Shown: positions 1 to 10,641 of the stretch, one piece after another
How the letters are laid out: every line of letters begins with the position of its first letter
How positions within the stretch are numbered: position 1 is the first letter of the stretch
Source: Albugo candida
Taxonomy: Eukaryota > Oomycota > Peronosporomycetes > Albuginales > Albuginaceae
Assembly (NCBI GenBank): GCA_905220665.1
Contig: CAJNAR010000150.1
Location: 744,001-808,000, forward strand
Direction: 5' to 3'
DNA length: 64,000 nucleotides
The notes under the pieces: model-generated
Database searches by the model: none
What the model saw: only the letters and a program-made list of their open reading frames with translations
Told to the model about the DNA's origin: nothing
Position numbers and translations under genes: made by a program

Positions 1-96
1 GCTCTGCTGTGTGCGGGATGTTTGGAATGATTGCTGGATATATTTTGATCAAGACAAATTTTAGGCGTTCGTACACGCGGATCCGTTAAGTTTTAT

Positions 97-800
97 TTAG
101 TTGTATTTTTGTGAAATGAATGATAGTATCGATGTTTGAACGAATCCCAAGTCTTGTTTCACAACGACGGGCTCAGTCAGGCTTCCTTTTCTTACATTCG
201 CTCCTGGATTCACGATCAGATCCGGGGTGATGTCGTCTAATACGGTGGAAACGTAATACGGATCTCTGCGAATTTTGGTGAATTCAGCCACATCTCGTAA
301 AACGCGCAGATACGTTGCTCGTAGTTGAACCGGTTTGGCTAGAACAGCATCCATCTCGTCCACGCGGTCTTTGAAAAACCTCACATTTTCTGTCACGTCT
401 TGAAATTGAGGTAGATTAAATTTCGCTCGATATATAAGTTTATCCAACTTTCTTCGATAAATGCAGTCCTACACTTTTGCGTACTCGTACTTTTGGTTCG
501 TGATACTCCACCACGTGCACCCGATAATCGAAACTCCAAATCCAGTAAAGTACGTGACCGGCTCCATAATGTCTCAACAGAAATGAAAGAAGGAGAGCCA
601 AAAGTAGAGTCCAAATCCGCTCACAAGTGTTCCAATGAGTAAATACAAGAAGCAACTCGAGCATCGTGCTGCACTTTTCTTCAGTTGTTGATACAGCTGT
701 ACAAAGTAGCTACTTGGGGTTCCAAAGTCAGGATTTGTTATAGAATGTCGTCTCTTTTTTGTCGAAATTGTAGTGTGGAGTTTGGAGTCAATCCGATCGA
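97..800 (-). pseudogene. Mitochondrial calcium uniporter (MCU) remnant with two in-frame stops
   Basis: One minus-strand frame stays open from about 790 down to 97 apart from two stops. It shows a basic/coil stretch, a hydrophobic segment (about 640-585), the MCU selectivity-filter signature DIMEPVTYF (about 573-547), a second hydrophobic segment, and a long polar helical tail ending QKYN. This order (coil, TM1, W-D-x-x-E-P loop, TM2, matrix tail) is that of the pore-forming MCU subunit of the mitochondrial inner membrane. A TGA (574-576) stands exactly where the family has the Trp before DIME, and a TAG (469-471) follows TM2. An intron cannot remove the first stop without also deleting the filter or TM1. 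The 5' part of the gene is not resolved: a hydrophobic open stretch at 738-1004 could be part of it but is in another frame. Family assignment is firm; the pseudogene status is inferred from the stops. Confidence 0.75.
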
Positions 801-1004
801 TTCATAGTACGCATCCAATACGAATTTTGTGTGCAAGAAAATGAAAGCCAGGTAGATCTTTGGCCGATGGCTTACCTTAAATTGATGACGATTCCCGTCT
901 CCTGAAAGGATTCCAAAAGTTTTGTAGCTTCTTTGTTTGAGTTTCCGTGATCCACTCCAAGCTGGAAATACTCCTAATAAAAGATCCATGCACCACACGC
1001 TCAA

Positions 1005-2645
1005 TCATTGGAATGAAAACATCAGGGATTGTGATACTCTAAGGGATATTTTCCAATGGGAAGCGTTTTCCAACGCGCCACGATATGAAATTATTGACGA
1101 GATACGAGCGAATGACTTGGAGGTGCGCCAAGCTCAGCTCTAGAACCAAGTGCCAGATCTTGTGTGTTGACTACACAAAATTGAGCCTTCGTCATGAATT
1201 ATTGGGTAGATTACCGCGCTTGGTGTGCAGGTAATTATACTATTTTGTAATTGATATCGAGGTATTAAACGTGAAGTATTAGTACTAGTACCTGGACTAG
1301 CTCCGTAAATGAAATACATAACGAGCGAGTTGATTACTTTGATTAATCCCGATAATTTCATAGTCTAACAACTTTTGTAGCCTAAAATTTGTATTTCACG
1401 GATGGAGCGCACCCTCCCGAGTTTTAGAATTCGCAACAAAAGAGTGCATTTACTTTTCAACCACTTTGGAAATCGACTGACAACTTTTGAAGTTTGTATC
1501 TGTACTTCTAAGGGTCAGGGAATCTGCAAAAAAAGAGCGAATTACTCAATAACTGTATAGATTGGAAACCTCTCGAATCTAGAATGTTGTTCACGGATGG
1601 AAAGCTTCTTCGGGGTTAAATGGTACAGGACATTCGACTAATTCCACAACACCTAAAGGTTGACAACTTTGTAATTTGAGAATTTGTATTTCACATCGAC
1701 TCACGTGGGCACCCTTGAGAGCCAAGAATGTACATTTATTCTCTGCACAATCATGGGGATATTTGAGGATTATTTGCGACGCTCTTGGTACGATAACTGA
1801 CAGCGAAGTATCCTAAAACGATCTCGAGGATGATTCTCAGCCGGTGCTTTAGATAGTCGAGATGATAAAAAAAAATTGTGGCATCAAGAGTTTCAAACTA
1901 TCGTGGTGCGTGCTTGGATTATGCGGTCAATGGCAGACGTGAAATTGATCTTTGTATTGGCTCGTTTGTTTAAACTCTTACTGCTATCTTTGCCTTGGTA
2001 CTTGCTCAGAAGATCAGTTCCAGCCATTGTGATCATATCTTAACACTGCTTGGGTCACATATCTAAATAATTTTTTTTTATTATTACAGGCAAATCGGTA
2101 TGAACGGCTGCGATCTGTGACTATTTTGCCAAGATGAAGGTAAACTACAAGCATTAAGATCATGACAACACCTTACAGAGGACTGTAGAAGCCAGAAGTC
2201 AGATGGCAGAGTTTCGAGACAATCACTGATCCTCCAACATGATGGCACCTTTCATTGCAGAGACATAGATAATTGAGATTGCAAAATGCTATTGCTTCAT
2301 ATTGTGTCGTTGTTGTCCCTTGTATGATAGCCCATGTTACGCTGATCATATCGCACCTAATTTAGGTTTTTACACATTAAGAATAACCACATTGATAGCA
2401 CATCAACGCTTCCTATCTCTCGGAACCGGATAGCAGACTTCAAAATGGTTGATCTAATCAGTTTATCCTAAGGACTCAATGATTGCCGTATGTTAAAGAG
2501 AACCATGTGCTTAGTTGGGGTATATATATCAAAGCATCAACTGCTTTCTCTGCATGTCTAGGCTATCCTAGCATAGCGTATCGAACTTACCGTAGCATCC
2601 TTAATCAGAAACGAATTCCTTGCACTAATCAGATATCTCGCTTCG
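1005..2645. other. Region without a recognisable gene
   Basis: No convincing gene is visible. A short plus-strand open stretch at 937-1143 has a protein-like C-terminal part but no family match. Three degenerate copies of a block containing 'caacttttg...tttgtatttcac' start near 1369, 1479 and 1658, suggesting an eroded repeat. The outer edge of the left palindrome arm lies at 2645/2646. Confidence 0.5.
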
Positions 2646-2920
2646 GCCCATTGCAGTTTGTATGCTACCGGCATTTCTATCGCACACAAGTCGTTCATCA
2701 ATCAAATCATCCGAATACAAAAACCATACGAATGATAAAGGGTGTAATTCGGAGGAACGAGCGTGACACGCTACAAATTCATTTTTACTGCATATCAAGT
2801 AAGCGTACTTTGTGACAACGTCGCCAGTTGTACATCGCTGCTGATAGAAATTCCGGAAATATGGAGTTGCTCCTTGCAATCATCAAAAATGTTATATAAG
2901 TTGTCTGATAAAGTATCGAA
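2646..2920 (-). pseudogene. Truncated mirror copy of the gene fragment at 16331-16763
   Basis: This is the palindrome counterpart of the open frame at 16368-16763. It is cut by the arm boundary at 2646, after which the frame ends in unrelated sequence within seven codons. The product is not recognised. Confidence 0.5.
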
Positions 2921-3174
2921 CAGATTCCTCATGCTTCAATTCTCTACTTCCGATACAAAAGCACGAACGGGTCAGATTGAAAGCATCCGCACGTAAACCA
3001 TTTATCGAATATGGACAGATTAGGTTCTTGATCTCGGGATTTTACAAAACGCGTACCGAGTCGGTTGTTGTAAAGATGGGAATCACGTTGAATCCTATGC
3101 TACTACTACCAACGTGCTTCGTGGCCTTTAACGAAGGCTCATCGAGCACACTATTGCTTATTCTAACTTATTTC

Positions 3175-3212
3175 GGAACGCACTTGATCCAGTATTGTTA
3201 ACTAATAAACGC
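3175..3212. repeat. 5' piece of a direct repeat split by the MULE
   Basis: The sequence 'cgcacttgatccagta(t/c)tgttaactaataaa' here and its continuation at 5624-5694 together match an uninterrupted copy at about 8500-8606. The MULE insertion divides it. The repeat may be an LTR or the end of an older element about 5.3 kb long, but no element type could be assigned. The same applies to the mirrored positions 16035-16072 and 10641-10747. Confidence 0.7.
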
Positions 3213-5623
3213 GGAAACCTATCGATTTTTATACCACTTTTTTCAAAAAATATGGTTTATATACCAAAAGTTGAAAAATATGGTTCTTATACCAAACGTT
3301 AAAACAATATGGATTCTATACCAAAAGTTAAAAATATATGGATTGTATACCAGAAGTTGAAAAAACATGGTTTATATACCAAGACGAATATTACACGGGC
3401 GAAATCGTAAAATTATAAAAAAAACACGAAAAGGTCTAAACATTATGTGAAATTATGAAAAATATATTGTTTTATCACTAGGAGAAGATTAGTCCCTGCG
3501 GTGCGCTTGCTGTGGCCGTAGTTACCGCATGTAGTGCACTTGTTGCTGCGCTTCTTCTTGAAAGCTTCTGTGGCAGCCTGAGACTCGATCCGCTTCGACT
3601 TCTTCGGCCGACCACGCTTCTTTGACACCGTGAGAGGTTGGTGCTTTTTTAAACGCGTCAGTTCATCCATCGTCACGCATGGACTCATCTTTATCATGGG
3701 GTCGTAAGCACGCTGGTACACCTCCTTGGTCCACGACGCATCGCAGAATGTCCTGAGTAGCTAGAGCTTGTTGACGGATCGAAGGGCCGCATAGAGATGA
3801 GAGCATGGCCCTTTCATGTCGCCAAAGTAGCCACAAGAACACGGATTTTCAGGATTCTCTAGATCCACAGAATACTCCACAGGAAGCTCTCCATACTTCC
3901 TCACCTTAACCACGAAGGATGACAGGCAACTCGGGACGATTTCGATCCTGTCAACGACAGAGACATAGTGCTTGCGCTCGAATCCCTTGGTTGCGTAAGC
4001 TGTGAGTCCACCCCCCCCATGAAGCCGACTTGGCGACTGATTCAACCCAATTGATCCCTATGTACTTTTCCACCGCCAGAGGACAGTCCAGAAGTGGCTT
4101 CTCTCTAGCTTTAAGCAGGACGTTATTAACAGACTCCACGTTATTGCTATTCATGGTCCCAAAGCGCGGACGTATACTATACGCGGCAGCCCATTTGAGC
4201 TTGTCTGCGTCGAGTAGCCATTGCAGCGCCTTTGCATTGTGTTTCTTCAACTCAATGGCTCGCCGTTCGAACGACGCAACCGTCAAGGACTTGGCCAAAT
4301 TCCATTCTTGGTTCTTCAAGGTCGCATTGCTAAACTTGGCGTTGAAATTCTCGAACATGTGACGAACACAAAAAAAGTGAGGTTTGTCACCTGCTTTAAC
4401 TTGCATCGCCGGAATGAGACCCCCGAGACCCTTGTCACGGTCGGTGATGAAGAATGCTGGCACTTCTATAGAGCGTAGAAGAAAGTCCAGGAACCATGAC
4501 CAAGTGTCTTTTGTCTCACCTGACACCCAAGCGACCGCGACAATTTGGATCTCATTGTTGCTGTTTTTACAGCAAGCGACAAGAAGGACTCCACCATATT
4601 TGTGCTTCATAAATGTGCCATCCACATTGATACCGCGATCTGCAAATTCGCGAAGCACATGAATGCCGGGCTTGTATACGATGACAACCCGAGAATTTTT
4701 GTCCTCACGCAACGTGATATCTGCCTTGTGTCCGCGGTTGTTTATTTCGTGTATGTATGACAAGGTGAACTGGTCCTGCGTGTGATCTTCATCAAAGAGT
4801 TGCGCTTTGAGTCGAACGCAGGCGTCAACACAAGTCTTGTACGTCAATCGACGCCCATCAGCCGTCAGCTTCTTCTGTATCTCAGCTGGACTGGCGTCAC
4901 GACCCTTCTCAAGGACGATTGGAGGACCGAGTCAATCAAAGCGACGTATGAAGACTTGTTTCCACGACTCGCTTCGTATGAAGCCAAGTCAACCCTCGTT
5001 GCGTCGCATGTGTGCGGCACGAACGTATGAGGCGGCTCAAATCCCCTACCATAAGCAAAAGCGATTGCGAAGCTGCAATTTGGATCGACACACAATACCT
5101 TGTAGCGTCTGTGGTCGCTCGATATGACACGAAACGTTCGTCCAACTTTTTCGTTGTATTCAATGATCGCACTTGTTATATCGTCACGACTGGCGTAGTC
5201 GCGTGAGTAGAAGTATGCACGCCCGAATGCCCAGTCCGCTGGTGAACAGCCGTCACTTGACTCTTGTGTCTCACCAACGTAGACGTCGTTGCTGGCAGTC
5301 GTCATAGTCGCCAGATGTGAATATTCTAACGATATAGCACTTAAGAATGTGTAAACTTCAGACTTTTTGGTATATTTTTCATAATTTTAAATAAACTCCA
5401 GGCTTTTTTATGTATTTTTCATTTTTTTTCAATTTCGCCCGTGTAATATTCATTTTGGTATATAAACCATATTTTCTCAACTTTTGGTATATAATCCATA
5501 TTTGTCAACTTTTGGTATATAATCCATATTGTTTAAACTTTTGGTATAAAAACCATATTTTTGAAACTTTTGGTGTATAAACCATATTTTTTGAAAAAAG
5601 TGGAATAAAATCCCCATATTCTC
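3213..5623 (-). mobile_element. MULE (Mutator-like) DNA transposon, left-arm copy
   Basis: A 2411-bp element bounded by 9-bp target duplications aataaacgc (3204-3212) and aataaaggc (5624-5632, one mismatch). The uninterrupted target sequence is preserved at about 8535, which fixes the ends. Terminal inverted repeats of about 200 bp start GGAAACCTATCG and GAGAATATGGGG. Most of each repeat is a tandem array of a unit of about 29 bp of the form atatggtttatataccaaaagttgaaaa (about six units at 3240-3385 and six at 5455-5600). It contains one transposase gene on the minus strand, now broken. Confidence 0.9.
3443..5305 (-). pseudogene. MULE transposase, broken
   Basis: Four pieces of one MuDR-type transposase are recognisable. 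4865-5305 is an N-terminal DNA-binding region. About 4000-4847 is the MULE catalytic domain, with D in NVDGTFMKHKYGG and ITDRDKGL and E in NNVESVNN. 3761-4045 is a SWIM zinc finger (CSCGYFGDMKGPCSHL). 3443-3721 is a basic AT-hook-like KKRGRPKKSK and a CTTCGNYGH zinc knuckle lacking an obvious last Cys. Breaks are a frameshift near 4890-4920, a +1 slip in an eight-C/G run at 4011-4018, and an in-frame TAG between the third and fourth pieces. All are shared with the right-arm copy, so they predate the palindrome. Confidence 0.88.
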
Positions 5624-5689
5624 AATAAAGGCATTAAACATATCATTACAGTAATGTGTCACTAATTGCATTAATATCCTACATATTGT

Positions 5690-6695
5690 CTATCTTTCGA
5701 CTCAATAGACGATTCCTTCATAAAACTTCCATTGTCTGGTCATTTTCTGTCAAATCAATCTTGAAATGGTCAATTCCCATCTTATTTTTCTAATTCATAT
5801 CCGGGCTTTATCACGACACTAGGAATTACTATAGGAATCGCGACGACGAATTTCTAGCTGAGAGACTCAATATAATGCTGTTCTTTTCTTCTGTCGTATT
5901 CTTTCGTCTTCGATGCTTTATCCTCGGACTGCTTTGTTTCTCACTATCAGATTAACCAACGATGAACATCAGACAAACAACAACAAACTCACGACTTACA
6001 CCCGCCAACATGCGCCGCGTTGGTGGTGGCTTTATTCCAATTCAGGAGCAGCCACACCAGCGAACCCGGCCAGAAGCCTCAGCAAACTCAGCGACCGTCA
6101 GCACCGAGCTCCAAAGACTCCGCAAAGAGAACGAGTCGCTCAAGAGAGAGATTGGTAATCTCAGGGCTTCGAAGGCTCAATCGGAGTCAGCATTGACGCA
6201 CCAGAATGATGCGCTAGTCGAGCTAACATAAATGAATCAAATATTGAAAATGAGACTTCAGCAGCAGGCTACCGAGGGGGCTGACCAAAAGGATTGCATT
6301 GAGAAGCTTTCCTTGCAGCTAAAAACGACTCTATCAGAACTAGAGGACCGAAAAATCAACCTCAAAAGTTCAAACCGAGTATCAGTACGCAGTACGACTA
6401 CTTGGTGATTATCATCAACAACTACAGCAAGTCTCAGTTAACAGTACCATCGTTTCGAAGTGTCCTGATACCGAAACTGACGGTGAAACTTCACCAAACT
6501 TCTACAAAAAGCTTAATAAAGCACTCAGACTCGAAGACGAGTTGCATCGCAAAGTCGATGAATTGCGCGCAACAGTTGAGAACTTGCAGCGTCAGATACA
6601 GCAACTTCAGCAACTTTTGGTGCTAGGCATCGGCACGGGTTGATACCGGTAAGAAGAGTGCAAGTGCAACTCCGATCCTAGTACTAGCTGTTCAG
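5690..6695 (+). pseudogene. RVGGG-family coiled-coil gene, dead copy (left arm)
   Basis: The start ATG at 5962 opens a frame with a Thr/Asn-rich N-terminus, the motif RRVGGGFIPI at residues 14-23, and then a leucine/glutamate heptad coiled coil. A TAA at 6229-6231 replaces the Glu codon of the copy near 48.4 kb. The coil resumes in frame, shifts near 6360, and a further coil (about 6503-6643, ending LLVLGIGTG) is readable in another frame. About 270 bp upstream and 40 bp downstream are also shared with the 48-kb copy, so the duplicated unit is larger than the gene. No signal peptide or enzymatic motif is seen; the function is unknown. Confidence 0.7.
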
Positions 6696-6699
6696 CGTA

Positions 6700-8500
6700 G
6701 TGTGGTGGACATCAATGTGAAGAATACTGTGCTTCGTTATATTATCCATTAATTACAAGCTGGACATTGTCTCCTACTGCGTATATGATCGACACATTGA
6801 CAGACTTTTGAAAGAAGCTTTTATGCGTAATCTATTAGCAAAGCTCGGAACTCGTTCATCGATTGAATCTTGCATTTGTAGCCATAATGTTTTAATATAT
6901 TGTAAAAACAGTCTAATAGTGACGCGAATTGAGAATAGAATAGTGTTATTATTGCAGCTACCGATTGTCCTACTTGTCGCTATAATCCTCCAAAGCTAAT
7001 CTTTGCACATTGCTTCAATGTACTCTCCACCGTTCTCGAAAAGCTTCAGCGTTTGCGAAAACTGCCAAAATACATTCCGGATTTGCAATCGTGATATTTT
7101 ATGTCTTTATGTGTTCTTGAGCATCGCTATAGTTTATGCTGACGACACTTTCCCTTATTCGAATCCTTTTAGTACGCAGATGATGAAGTTTAGTCAACTT
7201 TGTGCTCAAACTCAGGTGCCTAATTGTTTGCACATCTTCCAGCTGGGATACACATATTTCATTCCCAGCAAAGCATCATAAACGCTCGGGATGGACAAAA
7301 AATTGCAAAATCTGCTGCAATTTAACCGCTCGTTATCTTTTCAAACCAGTATCTGAATACACACTTTGTGTGCCAATTTTCTACATTGATGTAGCTTGCA
7401 GTTATATATCATGCGGACTCGTAGAGATCTGGCACGGGAAAGAATGCGATCAAGTCCAAGATGACGCTCCGAATTATGACCTTAAAAAGCATGATTAATC
7501 AGTTTATTATTGCTAGTTTTCAAAGTGTGTCTATTGAATAAGCGGGTGAATACGAATGATCCCCCCCATCAGAATGTTTGAATTAGTGATCTATAGTACT
7601 AGTAGAGGTCGTTCATGTTGGGTCCATGAGTTGCTAAATCACCACTTCAGCACCATCGAGTGCACATTCTAGTTTCTATGCTATAATTAATTAGAAGACC
7701 TATCAAAAATCGACAGGTTTGGGTAATAGTAGAATCTTATTGTTCTTTAGTGACATGTATAGTATAGGCAAATGCTAAAATAGGAGTTTGAGAAAAATTG
7801 AAAAGAAAATTTTTGTTTTCGTTTCTTTTCTTTTCCTTAAAGTAAACTGCAGTGCTCGCGAGTACTTACTAATACTCTAGATACAGAAAAGATAGACTCG
7901 AAACGCAGCTTTTCAACCGCGTCATTCGTACATACTCCTGGAAAGCGTACTTTACCAAGTACAGCAGATGCGATGGCCGTTGGAAACGGGAGGTACGAGC
8001 ATACTGTTACATACTTGCATTAGATACTGACCATCGATTAGTCCATTCTGACTTAGATCGACTCGAAAGCAATATAGCATCGAATGAGGAGTACAGAAGG
8101 AGGGTATAGTGATACATTCACGCAAATACAGCAAGCTAAAAGCACTTGAGTCTCACTCGGATAAGTGCGTGGTCGAATACAAGTCGCGCTTGGTCGGGAT
8201 GCCGCACTAGTTCGCGGACATGGATCGTAGGTGGGCATCAAATTGCATCATTACAAGGGGAAGGTGTTGATCGTGCAGTGTGGGCTTCGTGATGGGCGCA
8301 TGACGTATGTTAACGCCTGAAAGTACGGAAAAAGAGTATCTGGGTACGTCTCAAAGGAACAAGAGGTCGATTGCGGTGCGGATCATGTCTACTGGTGAAG
8401 AAACAGAACACAAAGTGTCAGTCAAGAGTGTGAGGCGTCCCTACATGAAAACGTAGATAGTTGCTGGAGCAGACTACTGCTTTTTCTCTCTTCTTCAGGG
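6700..8500. other. Degenerate coding traces between elements (left arm)
   Basis: Several protein-like stretches survive without a complete gene. A frame near 6956-7092 contains CPTCRYNPPK. Frames at 7086-7281 (with a hydrophobic, signal-like CLYVFLSIAIVYA stretch) and 7340-7498 are open. 7921-8109 is a clean 62-codon run. 8307-8456 is a 49-residue frame ending RRPYMKT that resembles the tail of a retroelement polyprotein. None could be named. The mirrored copies lie at 10747-12547. Confidence 0.35.
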
Positions 8501-8605
8501 ACGCACTTGATCCAGTACTGTTAACTAATAAAACGCATTGAGCATATCATTACAGTAATATGTCACAAATTGCATTAACATCCTACATAATGTCTTCCTT
8601 TTTTT

Positions 8606-9560
8606 GTTGATTAGGGATGACGTCCTACCTGGGTCATGCCCAAAGCGTCTAATTCTGACTGCTCTTTGATCCGGTATTTCAAGACCCTCAAACTCGGCAG
8701 CTTTAATGTTCGTGGATTAACCTCGACCATAAAGTAGACATGCTTGGGGAAAGATCGCTCGCGGTACAAAGTGTACGTATGCGCTCTGCAGGAAAACAAA
8801 ATGACGGGACCTCTAGTTGACGTTCGCCGTCCAACCGATCGAGTCATACTCCATTCTTCGTAGAAACCCTCTTATGGCCTGGGCTTCATATTGTCCGATA
8901 GAGACGTTAATCATGTGCATCGGTACTGGTGGATGGTCAGCGATCGCATCGCCGTCCTACAACTTAAACTCTCAAAGCAATTCAAGGTTACATTTATTAA
9001 TGTCTCTCCCTGCACATGGAGCGCTCAACAGAGGAGTCCAATGCATTTTACGACACACTTCAACAAACAGGCCAGCGCTTTCACCACCAGCTTTTCTTTA
9101 TTTTAGGAGACTTCAACGCCAAAATTGAGCAGCGATGCGAAGGAGACACTTTCCTGTGTTGTACTCGCGCGGATAACGAAATGACAATGGCATCCGTCTC
9201 CTAGATTTCTGTGCGGACAAGGGCCCCTTCCTGTCAAACACAGCTTTTTACAAGAAACGCGCACGCAATAACACCAGCTGGCAAGGCATTCGCGGACGGA
9301 ATCCAATTTTCAATCATAACACCATACTCTCCCTACGCTTCAAGCTGCTGTTTTACAATTCACAATTATGGAGCGGGACACTCGTTGACAATGATCATCG
9401 GCTCATAGCCACACATCTTCTACTGTCCAATGTCTATAAGATACTCATGAACATCTCCAGCACGCAATCTTCGGCACTTACTTTTGACACCGCCCTCCTC
9501 CGGGATCCGGACATACTTGATTTATACCAGCAATTCATCGCAAAAGGCACTTGTCGCATC
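8606..9560 (+). mobile_element. LINE (non-LTR) endonuclease fragment, left arm
   Basis: Three adjoining frames give an APE-type LINE endonuclease: a start resembling LKLGSFNVRGL (about 8690-8720), an internal strand ending VTFINV, and the catalytic block FILGDFNAKI (about 9095-9125). Decay by frameshift is evident because the domain is spread over all three frames. The fragment is cut at 9560, where the left palindrome arm ends. The reverse transcriptase part is absent here. Confidence 0.8.
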
Positions 9561-9686
9561 AGATCGACTATCTTATCGTTGTGATCGAGACGGTGTGCGT
9601 TATCAATTTTGGATCAGATGATGTTATTGGCGATGGGTTATGTGCGAATTGGTACCGATGGCCATTTGAGTGAACCAGTGAGTATT
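9561..9686. other. Central spacer of the giant palindrome (LINE linker sequence)
   Basis: This 126-bp single-copy segment separates the two arms. Read on the minus strand it continues the right-arm LINE copy past the point where the left arm breaks off. Positions about 9575-9682 are similar, at roughly 85-90% by eye, to the reverse complement of 50892-50999, the loop between two inverted LINE fragments. Confidence 0.85.
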
Positions 9687-10641
9687 GATGCGACAAGTGC
9701 CTTTTGCGATGAATTGCTGGTATAAATCAAGTATGTCCGGATCCCGGAGGAGGGCGGTGTCAAAAGTAAGTGCCGAAGATTGCGTGCTGGAGATGTTCAT
9801 GAGTATCTTATAGACATTGGACAGTAGAAGATGTGTGGCTATGAGCCGATGATCATTGTCAACGAGTGTCCCGCTCCATAATTGTGAATTGTAAAACAGC
9901 AGCTTGAAGCGTAGGGAGAGTATGGTGTTATGATTGAAAATTGGATTCCGTCCGCGAATGCCTTGCCAGCTGGTGTTATTGCGTGCGCGTTTCTTGTAAA
10001 AAGCTGTGTTTGACAGGAAGGGGCCCTTGTCCGCACAGAAATCTAGGAGACGGATGCCATTGTCATTTCGTTATCCGCGCGAGTACAACACAGGAAAGTG
10101 TCTCCTTCGCATCGCTGCTCAATTTTGGCGTTGAAGTCTCCTAAAATAAAGAAAAGCTGGTGGTGAAAGCGCTGGCCTGTTTGTTGAAGTGTGTCGTAAA
10201 ATGCATTGGACTCCTCTGTTGAGCGCTCCATGTGCAGGGAGAGACATTAATAAATGTAACCTTGAATTGCTTTGAGAGTTTAAGTTGTAGGACGGCGATG
10301 CGATCGCTGACCATCCACCAGTACCGATGCACATGATTAACGTCTCTATCGGACAATATGAAGCCCAGGCCATAAGAGGGTTTCTACGAAGAATGGAGTA
10401 TGACTCGATCGGTTGGACGGCGAACGTCAACTAGAGGTCCCGTCATTTTGTTTTCCTGCAGAGCGCATACGTACACTTTGTACCGCGAGCGATCTTTCCC
10501 CAAGCATGTCTACTTTATGGTCGAGGTTAATCCACGAACATTAAAGCTGCCGAGTTTGAGGGTCTTGAAATACCGGATCAAAGAGCAGTCAGAATTAGAC
10601 GCTTTGGGCATGACCCAGGTAGGACGTCATCCCTAATCAAC
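9561..10641 (-). mobile_element. LINE endonuclease fragment, right arm, extending into the spacer
   Basis: Mirror copy of 8606-9560 that continues 126 bp further, through the palindrome spacer, into the linker that follows the endonuclease in this LINE family. The linker is recognisable because the same sequence precedes the RT region in the LINE copy at 50.9 kb. It ends at 9561 where the inverted copy begins. Confidence 0.8.

Larger units (their letters stand above)
2646..9560. repeat. Left arm of giant inverted repeat (6915 bp)
   Basis: Every position x in this arm pairs with 19247-x in 9687-16601 as its reverse complement, with no insertion or deletion. The two differences found by eye are 3267/15980 and 3980/15267. 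The left arm looks like the derived copy: at the centre the LINE copy of the right arm runs on through the spacer while this one stops at 9560, and at the outer edge the open frame in the right arm continues past the boundary while its left counterpart is cut at 2646. Confidence 0.97.

Noticed and set aside
574..576. TGA read as Trp (variant genetic code or selenocysteine)
   Set aside because: TAG also interrupts the same gene, and all intact genes in the window use TGG for Trp with TGA/TAA/TAG as ends, so decay or error is simpler.
738..1004. DnaJ-like fragment (DAYYESIGLTPNSTL)
   Set aside because: The HPD motif and the rest of a J domain are absent in that frame; it is more likely part of the upstream MCU region or chance.
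1140..1361. Small minus-strand open frame with a 'SP-G-S-T-N-T-S' stretch
   Set aside because: No family features, atypical composition and no splice partners; treated as chance.
3240..3385. Possible CRISPR-like array of about 29-bp repeats
   Set aside because: Units are directly adjacent with no unique spacers, mirrored at the other transposon end, in a eukaryotic MULE terminal repeat.
5477..5671. Small tyrosine-rich open frame
   Set aside because: It is translation of the MULE terminal repeat array and is mirrored at 13576-13770.
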